This document shows, piece after piece, positions 25,834 through 34,269 of a stretch of DNA of 37,148 nt; the first letter of the stretch is position 1, and every line of letters begins with the position of its first letter. The position numbers and the translations under genes were made by a program. The DNA comes from Pseudomonas mandelii (GTDB taxonomy: Bacteria; Pseudomonadota; Gammaproteobacteria; Pseudomonadales; Pseudomonadaceae): assembly GCF_002251635.1 (NCBI RefSeq), contig NZ_NMOJ01000024.1:11993-49140 (forward strand), given 5' to 3'. The notes under the pieces are model-generated. The model did no database searches. It worked only from the letters and a program-made list of their open reading frames with translations, and was not told the DNA's origin.

Positions 25834-28829
25834 TGCGCACCTCCCTTGCCAAACAGCGCGCCAAGCGAGGCCCGCAATCGCGCCCACCAGCCGGTGGAGA
25901 TGGCTTGGCCGCTAACCCGTTGTGACAGGCGAGTAAATATTTGTCCGATGATCACTTTCGAGGCCCCTTGCAGCATTCGGCCGCCGACCGCGGCGACTTT
26001 GCCGCTGACCGCCACCTGGTATTGGTATTCCAGGCGCGTGTGGCCGTTTTCCAGTTCAACGAAACGCACCTTGGCCTGCCCCTGGGCCGACCCCATCGAG
26101 CTGCTGCCGGAACCGGACAGACGCAATGAATGCGGCGGGTCCAGATCACTCAGGGCAACCTTGGCCTCGAAGCGCGCGCGGATCATGCCGACGCCGACAG
26201 TGACGTCTGCGCGGTAACGGTTTTCGCCTTCAAGCACGAGGTCGTGACAACCGGGAATGATCGCAGCCAGCGTCTGCGGGTCGAGCAAGGTGTCGAAGAC
26301 CTGTTGCGGCGAAGCAGGAATCACCACCGAGTCGTTGGCCCGCAGTGCCGGTCCACCGGCAGGTACTGCGTCGAGGTTTTCATCGGGCTCCATACCGGCG
26401 GGCCGTGGCGGCTCGTCGATCCCGATCAGCGTGCGTACTTTCGATGGCGTCAGTGGCAGACGGATGTCCGAGCGGCCGAGGGCGTCGGCCACCGCGTTGG
26501 CGACGCACACCGGCGTGCTCATATTGTTGCCCTCGCCCACACCCTTGGCGCCCAGTGGGGTGAAGGGCGATGGCGTTTCCATGTGCAGGATCATCGGTTC
26601 GATCACTTCCGGTGCGGTCGGCACCAGATAATCAGCGAAGGTCCCGGAGAGGAAGCTGCCGTCCTCGCCATAGGCGAACTCTTCCATCAGCGCCGCGCCG
26701 AGGCCTTGGGTGAAGCCGCCACGAATCTGGCCATCGACCAGTGCCGGGTTGAGCAGGCGGCCGGCGTCATGGCAGGTGACGTAGCGATCGATGTGGATCT
26801 CGCCGGTCATGCGGTCGATTTCCAGACCGCAGATGTCGAAGACAAAGCCGTAGCACAGCGAGCTGTTGACCTGATCCTTGTCGTCCGGTGCCTCCAATTG
26901 CGGCGGGCTCCAGAAGGCGGTTTCACGCAGACCGCCGTTTTCCCCTTCCGGCAGCAGGCCCGGCGACCAGTGGGTCGCACCGGCAATCCGATGAAATGGC
27001 GCTACCGCCCCGCCATTGACCACGAATATCTTGCCGCCGGCGAAACGAATATCTTCGGGACTGGCCTGCAATTGCTCGGCGGCAATCGCGGCGAGGCGAT
27101 CGCGGATCTTCAGCGCGGCTTTGTAAACGGCACCGGCCACAGCGCCGGCGAAGCGGCTGGAATAGTTGCCCGAGGCAATCGACCAGGCGTCCTTCTGGGT
27201 GTCCAGCTCGACGTTGACCACGATGGATTCCAGCGCAACCCCAAGCACTTCGGCGACGACTTGAGCGACGGTGGTTTGATGGCCCTGCCCTTGCGGTGCC
27301 GAGGACACATGCACACTGACGTCACCCAACGGGCCGACGTTGATGGTTGCGGTGGCGACAGCGCCGTTTTTCGGACCGGCCTTGCGCCGCTCTTCGGGTG
27401 TCATCGCAGTGGTGATGTAGCCCATGTTGGAAATCGACGGTTCGATGACAGCGGCATAACCAATGCCATAGATCCGGCCTTCGGCACGCGCCTGATCACG
27501 ACGTTTGAGCAACTCGTCGAGACCGCCATCAGCCGCCGCCAAGGCAATGCCAGCCTGGTAGTTGCCGGAATCGAGCAACGCACCGGCGGCCGCGCGATAC
27601 GGGAAGGCATCGGCCGGCACCAGGTTGCGGCGGATCACGTCCAATGGATCAAGCTTTAACTGCACGGCGATGTGTTGCAGCAGCCGTTCAAGGGCGAAAT
27701 ACACCTGTGGGCCACCGAAACCACGGTTCAGGCCGGAAGGGGTTTTGTTGGTCAGCACCACTCGGTTGCGCACTTGCAAATTGCGGATCGCGTAGGCACC
27801 CGTCAGGTTGCCGTGCATGCGGTAAAAAGTCGCCGGTTCAGGCGCTCTCAGGTAGGCACCACAATCGTCGATCTGGTCATAACGCAAAGCGGTGATACGG
27901 CCATCCGCTTCTACCGCTGCTTCAATTTCGGTCACCCGATTGGTCGCCGAAGAAGCCCCCTGAAGATGTTCCAGACGGTCCTCGACCCACTTCACCGGTG
28001 CACCGACCTTGCGTGACGCCAGCCCCATCATCACCACGTAAGGGAAAACCCCTTGCTTGATGCCAAAGCTGCCGCCGGAATCTTTCGGTGTACGCAAACG
28101 GAGGCGGTTGCCGGGTACATTCAGTGCCCGGGCCATGACCGTGTGCAACGCATAGGGACCCTGAAAATTGGCCAGCACGTCATAAATGCCGGTGGCGCGC
28201 TCGTACTGAGCCAGCACCACATAGCATTCGATGGGCGTGCAGGAACTGCGCGGAAACTTTACTTTGAGCGAGACCTTGTGCGGCGCCTGCTCAAAGGCCT
28301 GCTCCGGCTCGCCATAACGAAAGTGCCGCTCATTGACCACGTTGCTGCCGACTGCTTCGTGCAGGACCGGCGCCTGTTCGGCAGTGGCCAGTTCAGGATC
28401 GATGATCGGTGGCAGCGGCTCGTATTCAACGCGCACCCCTTCGATGGCGTCCTCGGCCAGATAGCGGCTCTCGGCGATCACCACGGCCACCGGCTCCCCG
28501 ACGTAACGCACCTTGTCGACGGCGACGCACCAGTGCTCCATCGGCTGACGCACACCCACCGGGAACGGCAGCGCCCAGCGTTTGACGTCTTCGCCGACCA
28601 GCACGCCATGCACGCCTTTCATCAGCAGCGCACGGGAAAAGTCCACCGAGGTGATACGTGCATGAGCGTGGGGTGAGCGGATGATCGCCGCGTGTAGCGT
28701 TCCCGGAGGGATCGCAGCGTCATCGGCATAGCAGCCGAGGCCGCGCAACAATGCGGCGTCCTCGACACGGGTCTGACGGGCGCCGATGTGGCTGGTCGGG
28801 CTTTCGGTAGCAGGCTGGAAAGTAGTCAT
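25830..28829 (-). CDS. Molybdenum hydroxylase large subunit fused to a CoxG-like domain
   Basis: Catalytic subunit of 999 residues, longer than the usual 770-800. Residues 15-790 or so form a CoxL/XDH-type molybdopterin domain, with GGSFGIKQG (about 255), GFGGPQVYFALER (about 370) and the catalytic-glutamate motif PLGAKGVGEGN (about 755). The CO-dehydrogenase active loop AYRCSFR is absent, so it is not a CO dehydrogenase. Residues 810-970 look like a CoxG/SRPBCC helix-grip domain (VVIPASPQQVFDTLLDP, IIPGCHDLVLEGENRYRADV), normally a separate gene needed for maturation or membrane attachment. First gene of the operon; no strong Shine-Dalgarno before its ATG. Substrate unknown: an aldehyde or N-heteroaromatic is plausible. 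Confidence 0.9.
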   Translation of the reverse strand: MTTFQPATESPTSHIGARQTRVEDAALLRGLGCYADDAAIPPGTLHAAIIRSPHAHARITSVDFSRALLMKGVHGVLVGEDVKRWALPFPVGVRQPMEHWCVAVDKVRYVGEPVAVVIAESRYLAEDAIEGVRVEYEPLPPIIDPELATAEQAPVLHEAVGSNVVNERHFRYGEPEQAFEQAPHKVSLKVKFPRSSCTPIECYVVLAQYERATGIYDVLANFQGPYALHTVMARALNVPGNRLRLRTPKDSGGSFGIKQGVFPYVVMMGLASRKVGAPVKWVEDRLEHLQGASSATNRVTEIEAAVEADGRITALRYDQIDDCGAYLRAPEPATFYRMHGNLTGAYAIRNLQVRNRVVLTNKTPSGLNRGFGGPQVYFALERLLQHIAVQLKLDPLDVIRRNLVPADAFPYRAAAGALLDSGNYQAGIALAAADGGLDELLKRRDQARAEGRIYGIGYAAVIEPSISNMGYITTAMTPEERRKAGPKNGAVATATINVGPLGDVSVHVSSAPQGQGHQTTVAQVVAEVLGVALESIVVNVELDTQKDAWSIASGNYSSRFAGAVAGAVYKAALKIRDRLAAIAAEQLQASPEDIRFAGGKIFVVNGGAVAPFHRIAGATHWSPGLLPEGENGGLRETAFWSPPQLEAPDDKDQVNSSLCYGFVFDICGLEIDRMTGEIHIDRYVTCHDAGRLLNPALVDGQIRGGFTQGLGAALMEEFAYGEDGSFLSGTFADYLVPTAPEVIEPMILHMETPSPFTPLGAKGVGEGNNMSTPVCVANAVADALGRSDIRLPLTPSKVRTLIGIDEPPRPAGMEPDENLDAVPAGGPALRANDSVVIPASPQQVFDTLLDPQTLAAIIPGCHDLVLEGENRYRADVTVGVGMIRARFEAKVALSDLDPPHSLRLSGSGSSSMGSAQGQAKVRFVELENGHTRLEYQYQVAVSGKVAAVGGRMLQGASKVIIGQIFTRLSQRVSGQAISTGWWARLRASLGALFGKGGAQ

Positions 28830-28845
28830 TTTTTTCGCGGCTCTT

Positions 28846-28995
28846 GTTGTTGTGCAGCGCGATAGCGTTAGAGCCGAGTGTGTGAGAAAGGCGCGGGGAG
28901 CGCCTTGCCTGAGGAGAGGGAGTTCTGCGCTGGAGTCTGAAAATTTGCCTTAGCGTCTGATTTTCAGGACTGAGACCCGACATAATGGCCGGTCA
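28846..28995 (-). promoter_or_regulatory. Upstream region of the molybdenum hydroxylase operon with AraC-type direct repeats
   Basis: Intergenic region between the operon start and the EAL gene end. On the minus strand TCAGAC occurs twice with 20-bp periodicity (boxes at 28935-28940 and 28955-28960), two helical turns, as AraC-family activators often need. An inverted repeat CTGAAAAT/ATTTTCAG overlaps them. A hairpin with arms AAGGCGC (28888-28894) and GCGCCTT (28900-28906) lies between the boxes and the start codon. All three elements persist in the copy at 13674-13823. I could not assign a sigma-factor promoter. Confidence 0.5.
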
Positions 28996-31203
28996 GGGAT
29001 GGGACGCGGGATGGCTCAGGAAAGCTTCGATTTCTGCACAAGGCATCGGTTTGGCGAAGTAATACCCCTGAAAAATATCGCAACGACTGCCCTTCAGGAA
29101 ATCCACCTGGGACGCCGTTTCCACGCCCTCGGCGACCACCGTCAGACTGAGGTGATGGGCCATGGAAATAATGCCTTGGGTGATCGCTGCATCGTGAGGG
29201 TCGGTAGCGATTTCCTGAATGAACGAGCGGTCAATCTTGATCTTGTCGATGGGCAAACGCTTGAGATAGCTGAGGCTGGAAAAACCGGTGCCGAAATCAT
29301 CGAGCGCAATGCGCACCCCCAGCGCCTTGAGCCGGTGCAACGTGTCGATTGCCTGTTCCGCGTTATGCAACAGCAGCGACTCGGTGATCTCCAGCTCCAA
29401 CTGCTCACCACGCAGACCATGTTTCTCCAGGGTGGCCTGGACACACTGGACGAACTGGCCACGCTGAAAATGCATCGGCGAAATATTCACGGCCATTGAG
29501 ATGCTCGTAATGCCCTGCTCGCCTAGCTGGCGCAGTTGCGCGCAGGCCGTATCGAGTACCCAAAGGCTTAGCGGGATGATCTGACCACTGTCCTCTGCCA
29601 CCGGCACAAACACCGCGGGTGAGATAAAGCCTTTTTCCGGATGCTCCCAGCGCAACAACGCTTCGATCCCGACCACCCGACCCGTGCGCGCTTCTATCTG
29701 CGGTTGATAATGCAGCTTGAGCGACTGGGTCTCGATAGCCTTTTGCAGGTCATTGCGCAGGCTCGCGTGCTCGCAAACGCGCTGATTTAGATCGCTGGTG
29801 TACCACTGAAAGTTGTTGCGCCCTTGCTGCTTGGCTTTGTACATGGCCATGTCAGCCTGCTGAATCAGCTGCATCGGCTGCTCGATGTGACCATCGTTCA
29901 GGGTGATGCCGACACTTGCGCTCAGGTGCAGGTCAATGCCCTGGATGCAGTAGGGCCTGGCAATGCTGGCCATCAATCGCTCGGCTACCGGTACAACGTC
30001 CTCATCACGAAGCAAGTCCGGCAGCAGAACGATAAATTCATCACCGCCCATGCGCACGATGGTATCGCCGGGACGAATCTGCTGGGTCATACGCTGCGCC
30101 ACCTCAATCAGCACCTGATCGCCGAAGTAGTGTCCGATCGAATCGTTGATGGATTTGAATCCATCCAGATCAATGCACATCACCGCCAGACGACGCCTGC
30201 GCCGACGACTGATGTGACAATCCAGAACAAGCCGTTCTTCAAGCGAAACACGGTTGAGCAAGCCGGTCAGCCGGTCATGGCTGGCGTTGAAGCTCAACTG
30301 GCGCTCGTAATGCTTCTGCTCGCTGATGTCCCGGGCAATGCCGAATACCCCGACGATTTCTCCGTTGACCATGATCGGCAGGTTAGAGATGTCCATGGTC
30401 AGCAGATTGTCACTCTCGTCGAGAACCCGTGCCTCGAAGCGCTGAGGTTCTCCGGCGCGGGCTGCGGAAAAATGCTGACTGACCCGCTCCAGGTCCTCTT
30501 CGAGTACCAGATGGGAAAAGTGATGACCAATGAAATCGGTTGCGGTGTACGGTTTCAGCTTCAGGCCTGCTGCGTTCACACTTTGGATATTGCCGAACAG
30601 ATCGAGGGAGAACACGGGGTGGGGGTTGTAGGTGAACAATGAACGAAAACGTTGTTCGCTTTCCTCCAGTCGTTGGCCATCACGCTCATGACGAATCGCA
30701 ATGACTGCCAGTTGGGCCGCGCGGTCCAGTCGTTGAATCTGCGCCTCGTCCGGCGCATGGACGCGGTTCTGGTACAGGGCAAATGTACCCAACACGCGTC
30801 CCTGATGGGAGAGCAAAGGCACCGACCAGCAGGAACGCAGGTTATGCCCCAGCGCCAGGCTGCGGAAACGCTCCCAGTTGGGGTCCCGGGCGATGTCTTC
30901 GGTGACTACAAGCTCGCGCCGGAACGCAGCGGTGCCGCAGGTTCCTTCCTGTGGACCAATGGCCATTCCATGAATCGCGTCACTGTATTCGACCGGAAGG
31001 CTGGGCGCCGCGCCACTCAGCAAGCGTTTGCCCTCGGCATCAGTGAGCAGTATCGAACAGAAGGTTTCGGGGGCCTGTGCGTCGTGCATCTGGCAGATGG
31101 CGCAGAGTATGTCGCCCAGATGATGATCGGTCGCGATCATACCGAGAATGTCACGTTGCGATTCGGGGAGTGTCTTGCTGCGAAAACCAGGACGAGTATT
31201 CAT
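28993..31203 (-). CDS. GAF-PAS-GGDEF-EAL cyclic-di-GMP signalling protein
   Basis: Cytosolic two-way c-di-GMP enzyme of about 736 residues. Order: GAF domain (about 15-190, with TCGTAAFRRELVVTEDI), PAS domain (about 195-315, RFRSLFTYNPHPVFSLD), GGDEF domain (about 325-480) with an intact MGGDEF motif, EAL domain (about 495-735) with IEALLRW, DDFGTGFSSLSYL and VVAEGVET. Both catalytic motifs are intact, so it may make or break c-di-GMP or do both, controlled by GAF or PAS ligands. The start at 31203 has AGGA upstream; the frame is open to 31401. No membrane segment is present. Confidence 0.9.
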   Translation of the reverse strand: MNTRPGFRSKTLPESQRDILGMIATDHHLGDILCAICQMHDAQAPETFCSILLTDAEGKRLLSGAAPSLPVEYSDAIHGMAIGPQEGTCGTAAFRRELVVTEDIARDPNWERFRSLALGHNLRSCWSVPLLSHQGRVLGTFALYQNRVHAPDEAQIQRLDRAAQLAVIAIRHERDGQRLEESEQRFRSLFTYNPHPVFSLDLFGNIQSVNAAGLKLKPYTATDFIGHHFSHLVLEEDLERVSQHFSAARAGEPQRFEARVLDESDNLLTMDISNLPIMVNGEIVGVFGIARDISEQKHYERQLSFNASHDRLTGLLNRVSLEERLVLDCHISRRRRRRLAVMCIDLDGFKSINDSIGHYFGDQVLIEVAQRMTQQIRPGDTIVRMGGDEFIVLLPDLLRDEDVVPVAERLMASIARPYCIQGIDLHLSASVGITLNDGHIEQPMQLIQQADMAMYKAKQQGRNNFQWYTSDLNQRVCEHASLRNDLQKAIETQSLKLHYQPQIEARTGRVVGIEALLRWEHPEKGFISPAVFVPVAEDSGQIIPLSLWVLDTACAQLRQLGEQGITSISMAVNISPMHFQRGQFVQCVQATLEKHGLRGEQLELEITESLLLHNAEQAIDTLHRLKALGVRIALDDFGTGFSSLSYLKRLPIDKIKIDRSFIQEIATDPHDAAITQGIISMAHHLSLTVVAEGVETASQVDFLKGSRCDIFQGYYFAKPMPCAEIEAFLSHPASHP

Positions 31204-31278
31204 GGTGGTTCCTGAAGACTCTCGAGGTCGTCCGGTCTTCAGAGAGCCAGAAATAGTAGGCGGCCGATCACTGTCCAC

Positions 31279-31319
31279 TAGTGCGTCGGACGCGCACTCT
31301 ATAGAGCACCGACGCACTA
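31279..31319. promoter_or_regulatory. Nested inverted repeat upstream of the GGDEF/EAL gene
   Basis: Outer arms TAGTGCGTCGG (31279-31289) and CCGACGCACTA (31309-31319) are perfect over 11 bp, and the loop contains the ten-base palindrome CTCTATAGAG (31297-31306). On the minus strand the run of T comes before, not after, the hairpin, so it is not an ordinary terminator for the short-chain dehydrogenase gene. It lies 76-116 bp upstream of the EAL start and could be an operator or a leader hairpin. Confidence 0.5.
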
Positions 31320-31358
31320 AAAAAAGACTCAGATCCAACATAAAAAACAGTATCAGAT

Positions 31359-32327
31359 TTATGAAACTGTCATCTCTGTCCATTGCTCCGATGCGGCCCA
31401 AAGACGCTCGGCATACTCAAGATCGACTGCCCATCTGGCCACGCCCTTGCGTCCCGTCTCCGATTCGTTGATAGAGGCGATATTGCAATCTTCGCAGTAA
31501 ACACCGCCCAAGGTTGCAAGCGCGGCGCTGGTCGCACACCACAAGCCGGTTGCAGCGCCCTGCTCCAGTGTCTTGAGTCCGATCTCCGGGTTCAGGCGCT
31601 GCCGACCGTGCTCATCCAGCACGTCGAATGCGGCTATTTCGGCGCTGCTCAGATGGCGTCCGAGGCTGGTCAGGACTTGCCCCGGGTGCAGCGAAAATGC
31701 CCGCACGCCGCGATGACGTCCGCGTTTGTCGAGCGCCAACGCAAACAGTGCGTTGGCGGTTTTCGACTGACCGTACGCCACCCACTTGTCGTATGGCCGG
31801 CGCAAAAAATCGATGTCGTCAAAATCCACCCCGGCGATCTGATGCCCTCGTGACGAGACCGAAACCACGCGCGCCGCGCCCGCAGCAATCAGCGCCGGCC
31901 ACAGCCCGCAAGTCAGACGGTAATGACCGAGATGGTTCGTAGCGAACTGACTTTCGTGCCCATCGCCGTCTCGCGTCAGTGGCGAGGCCATGACCCCGGC
32001 GCAGTTGATCAGCAGCGAGATCGGACGGCCACTGTTGAGCATGCGTCGGCTGAAGGCTTCAACCGATGCGGGTTGCATCAAGTCCATCTCCAGTACTTCG
32101 ACCCGCTTGACCTCTGCCAGGGCAGCCAGGGCCCGGACCGAATCTCGGGCGGGAACGATAACGTGTGCGCCCGCCGCGGCCAGGCTTTTCGTGGTGACCA
32201 GTCCGATTCCCGAATAACCGCCGGTGACGATCGCAATTTTGCCGGTCAGGTCAACACCTGCCATGACCTCGGCGGCGGTACTGGCGGCATTGAAGTCGGA
32301 GTGAATAGGGTTTTGAAGCGTCGGCAT
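31359..32327 (-). CDS. Short-chain dehydrogenase/reductase (SDR)
   Basis: NAD(P)-dependent oxidoreductase of about 322 residues. The cofactor motif TGGYSGIG (TGxxxGIG) lies near 35. NCAGVMAS (the NNAG-like motif) lies near 115, and the catalytic region has Ser in VVSVSSRG near 160 and YGQSK (YxxxK) near 190. It resembles the retinol-dehydrogenase-like or oxidoreductase group of SDRs. The start at 32327 has GGGAG seven bases upstream. It is divergent from the AraC gene, a common arrangement for a target and its regulator. Substrate unknown. Confidence 0.9.
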   Translation of the reverse strand: MPTLQNPIHSDFNAASTAAEVMAGVDLTGKIAIVTGGYSGIGLVTTKSLAAAGAHVIVPARDSVRALAALAEVKRVEVLEMDLMQPASVEAFSRRMLNSGRPISLLINCAGVMASPLTRDGDGHESQFATNHLGHYRLTCGLWPALIAAGAARVVSVSSRGHQIAGVDFDDIDFLRRPYDKWVAYGQSKTANALFALALDKRGRHRGVRAFSLHPGQVLTSLGRHLSSAEIAAFDVLDEHGRQRLNPEIGLKTLEQGAATGLWCATSAALATLGGVYCEDCNIASINESETGRKGVARWAVDLEYAERLWAASEQWTEMTVS

Positions 32328-32353
32328 GAGAAATCTCCCTCGCAGGTATCGAA

Positions 32354-33298
32354 GTGCTCGATTCTTCACTAAGCTCGCTGGACGAAACAGCTCAAGAAAC
32401 CCGGTTTTCTATCGTGATCATCCAAAATTCAGTTTCTGATCCATTGTCCGAAGTCCTGGCGCTGTCAGGACTGCGTGCCGCCTGCTCCGTGCGATTGCAG
32501 GCAGGCGGCACTTGGGCATTACAGTTCCGGCCCATCGAATTGAAATTCAATGTCGTGCGACGAGGCGAGTGCTGGTTGCGCATGGACGGCATGGCGCCTT
32601 GTCATCTAAGGGCCGGCGACTGTTTTGTCGTTGCTCGTACGCCGTTCGTTCTGGCCAGCGGGCCGGATGTGGAGGCGATAAATGCCTCCGATGTGTTTTC
32701 CCATGCGGGGGCGTCGGCAATGTTCGGCGTGGGTGACGATGTCGAGTTGCTGGGCGGCAGCGTTTCACTTGTCGGTCCTGCGGCGATGGAGTTGCTCGAT
32801 GCGTTGCCGCCTGCACTCATCATCCGCGCCGGGTCCGGAGGCGCATCGTCGTTTGGCTGGCTGCTGGATGAACTGGATCGTGAGTGGCAATCGAATCAAG
32901 CTGGCGCGCATGCAATGTGCAACGATCTACTGCGGCTGATCTTCATTCACGTGCTTCGCCATCGCATCACCGCCGCCGACGCTACTGATTTGAATTGGCT
33001 GGGAGGACTTCGAGATCCGGTCATCGCCAAGGTGTTGCGTGCCATTCATGGCGCACCCGAAAAATCTTTGAGGCTGGCTGAAATGGCGGATATGGCTTGC
33101 ATGTCCCGCTCTGGCTTTACTGCATTATTCAAGACGCGCGTGGGGCAGTCGCCCGGCGAATATGTCACGCGATGGCGCATGCAAGTGGCAGCGTCGAGGT
33201 TGCGCGATGGCACGGACAACGTCGCTACCGTTGCCGCTTCGCTGGGTTATCTGTCGGACGCTGCCTTTGGAGTCGCGTTCCGCCGTGTGGGTAATTGA
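32354..33298 (+). CDS. AraC-family regulator with cupin N-terminus
   Basis: Regulator of up to 314 residues. The N-terminal cupin (AraC-binding) half includes DPLSEVLALSGLRAACSVRL, LKFNVVRRGECWL and HLRAGDCFVVARTPF. The C-terminal AraC helix-turn-helix pair reads MACMSRSGFTALFKTRVGQSPGEYVTRWRM and VAASLGYLSDAAFGVAFRRV. The start is uncertain: the GTG at 32354 has an AGG upstream, while family members usually begin close to DPLSEVL, which would favour the GTG at 32414. Divergent from the SDR gene, so it probably controls it. A terminator follows directly. Confidence 0.88.
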   Translation: MLDSSLSSLDETAQETRFSIVIIQNSVSDPLSEVLALSGLRAACSVRLQAGGTWALQFRPIELKFNVVRRGECWLRMDGMAPCHLRAGDCFVVARTPFVLASGPDVEAINASDVFSHAGASAMFGVGDDVELLGGSVSLVGPAAMELLDALPPALIIRAGSGGASSFGWLLDELDREWQSNQAGAHAMCNDLLRLIFIHVLRHRITAADATDLNWLGGLRDPVIAKVLRAIHGAPEKSLRLAEMADMACMSRSGFTALFKTRVGQSPGEYVTRWRMQVAASRLRDGTDNVATVAASLGYLSDAAFGVAFRRVGN

Positions 33299-33314
33299 TC
33301 GGACAACCGGATAC

Positions 33315-33356
33315 AAAAAGCCCACTGACCGTCACCGGGTCAGTGGGCTTTTTTTT
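33315..33356. terminator. Bidirectional rho-independent terminator
   Basis: Strong stem with AAAGCCCACTGACC pairing to GGTCAGTGGGCTTT and T or A runs on both sides. It serves the AraC gene on the plus strand and could also stop the convergent lysine-rich gene. The stem sequence recurs, with a different loop, at the two mqo-type terminators. Confidence 0.9.
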
Positions 33357-33410
33357 ACTGCGTGACGCGTTGGAACAACGCCCTCGACTACCCCTAGCAG
33401 ATAGCAGATG

Positions 33411-33650
33411 TCACTTTTTCTTTTTCGCCGGCTTTTCTGCCTTGTCTGATTTCTTAACCTTGTCTGGCTTGCTATCAGCTTTTTTTGCAGATTTCTTCGG
33501 TTCGGCGTCTTTTTTCTTGTCTTTCTTTTCGGAAGATTTCGAAAGCGCCGAGGCCGCCGCTGATTTCTTTGCCTTGGATGACTTCTTGTCTTTCAAATCC
33601 TTGCTGGCGTTCGAAGCATCACCTTTGCTTTTCTTCTCGTCTTTAGCCAC
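33411..33650 (-). CDS. Lysine-rich small basic protein
   Basis: About 79 residues, roughly a third lysine, with alternating KK, SK and KKDKK blocks and a terminal PAKKKK. Low complexity and likely disordered, like histone-H1-type bacterial proteins (for example AlgP or HctB-like tails), but without their regular repeat. The GTG at 33650 has GAGAGG eight bases upstream and was preferred over the longer open frame to 33707. A nucleic-acid-binding role is inferred only from charge. Confidence 0.65.
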   Translation of the reverse strand: MAKDEKKSKGDASNASKDLKDKKSSKAKKSAAASALSKSSEKKDKKKDAEPKKSAKKADSKPDKVKKSDKAEKPAKKKK

Positions 33651-33830
33651 GTTGACCACCTCTCGAAAAATGCCGGTATTGGCACATTGCCTGTGCGATT
33701 CGTCCACAAGCTAATCATTAGGCGAGCGCGTCCAAAGGCGGTTCAAAGTTTTTTGATGCGTTCAGACAGGCTTTGGATGAAGCACCGAGATGTGGGCCCA
33801 GATGAATCTACCCCCTCGAAAACCACTCCC

Positions 33831-34137
33831 CACAAAAAAGCCCACTGACCGTCCCCGATCAGTGGGCTTTCTCTGATTACGCTCCTACTTACAAAGCCAT
33901 ATCACTGGCAGCATTAGCCTTCGGCGCCTTTGCCTTATCAGCATCAGCCGGAGCGGCAGCCGGAGCCGCGACCTGACCAATCGCCGGCGGCGGAGTCAGT
34001 TGCAGCACCTTGGCGGTGTAAGCCCACTCCTGCGCAACCTTCTCAGGACTGCCGTTCAGCTGAGTGCCATAGCTTGGCACGATCTGATGCAGCTTTTCCT
34101 GCCAGGCAGGCGAAGCTACTTTGTCCTTGAACACTTT
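33831..34137. repeat. Left copy of the mqo 3' direct repeat
   Basis: Matches 36431-36737 in the same orientation with a fixed 2600-bp offset and only a few base differences. Includes the mqo stop codon region and its terminator. Confidence 0.95.
33833..33872 (-). terminator. Terminator of the mqo fragment
   Basis: Stem AAAGCCCACTGA pairing with TCAGTGGGCTTT around a GACC-type loop, identical to the terminator of the intact mqo at 36433-36472. Confidence 0.85.
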
Positions 34138-34204
34138 CTGTAGGTGCCAGTCTTCGGCTTTGGCGTTCGGGAAGTATTGGTCGTGAATGGGCTAAAAAGG
34201 GTGG
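33889..34204 (-). pseudogene. Truncated mqo 3' fragment with internal deletions
   Basis: Encodes the C-terminal 80 or so residues of malate:quinone oxidoreductase ([20 protein letters not shown] to SDMAL) almost unchanged. Upstream, two shorter pieces follow. Bases around 34141-34178 match 36906-36943 and remain in frame ([10 protein letters not shown] joined to HLQKVFKDK). Bases around 34179-34200 match the region near 37113-37133 out of frame. So two internal deletions have removed most of the gene. No start or catalytic domain is left. Confidence 0.9.
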
Positions 34205-34269
34205 CCATGGTTGTCAGCGGATTCTTTGTGTAACAATCCTCCACTTCACATTTTACAAGGACGTTCAAA

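Noticed and set aside
26130-27659. Plus-strand ORF of 509 codons opposite the molybdenum large subunit
   Set aside because: Long only because GC-rich codons on the other strand avoid stops; composition (many His, Arg, Gly) and lack of motifs mark it as a shadow.
25830-28829. Aerobic CO dehydrogenase (CoxL)
   Set aside because: The subunit set and CoxG domain are similar, but the AYRCSFR active-site loop is absent.
31279-31319. Rho-independent terminator of the short-chain dehydrogenase gene
   Set aside because: The T run is on the 5' side of the hairpin in the direction of transcription, so it does not have terminator layout.
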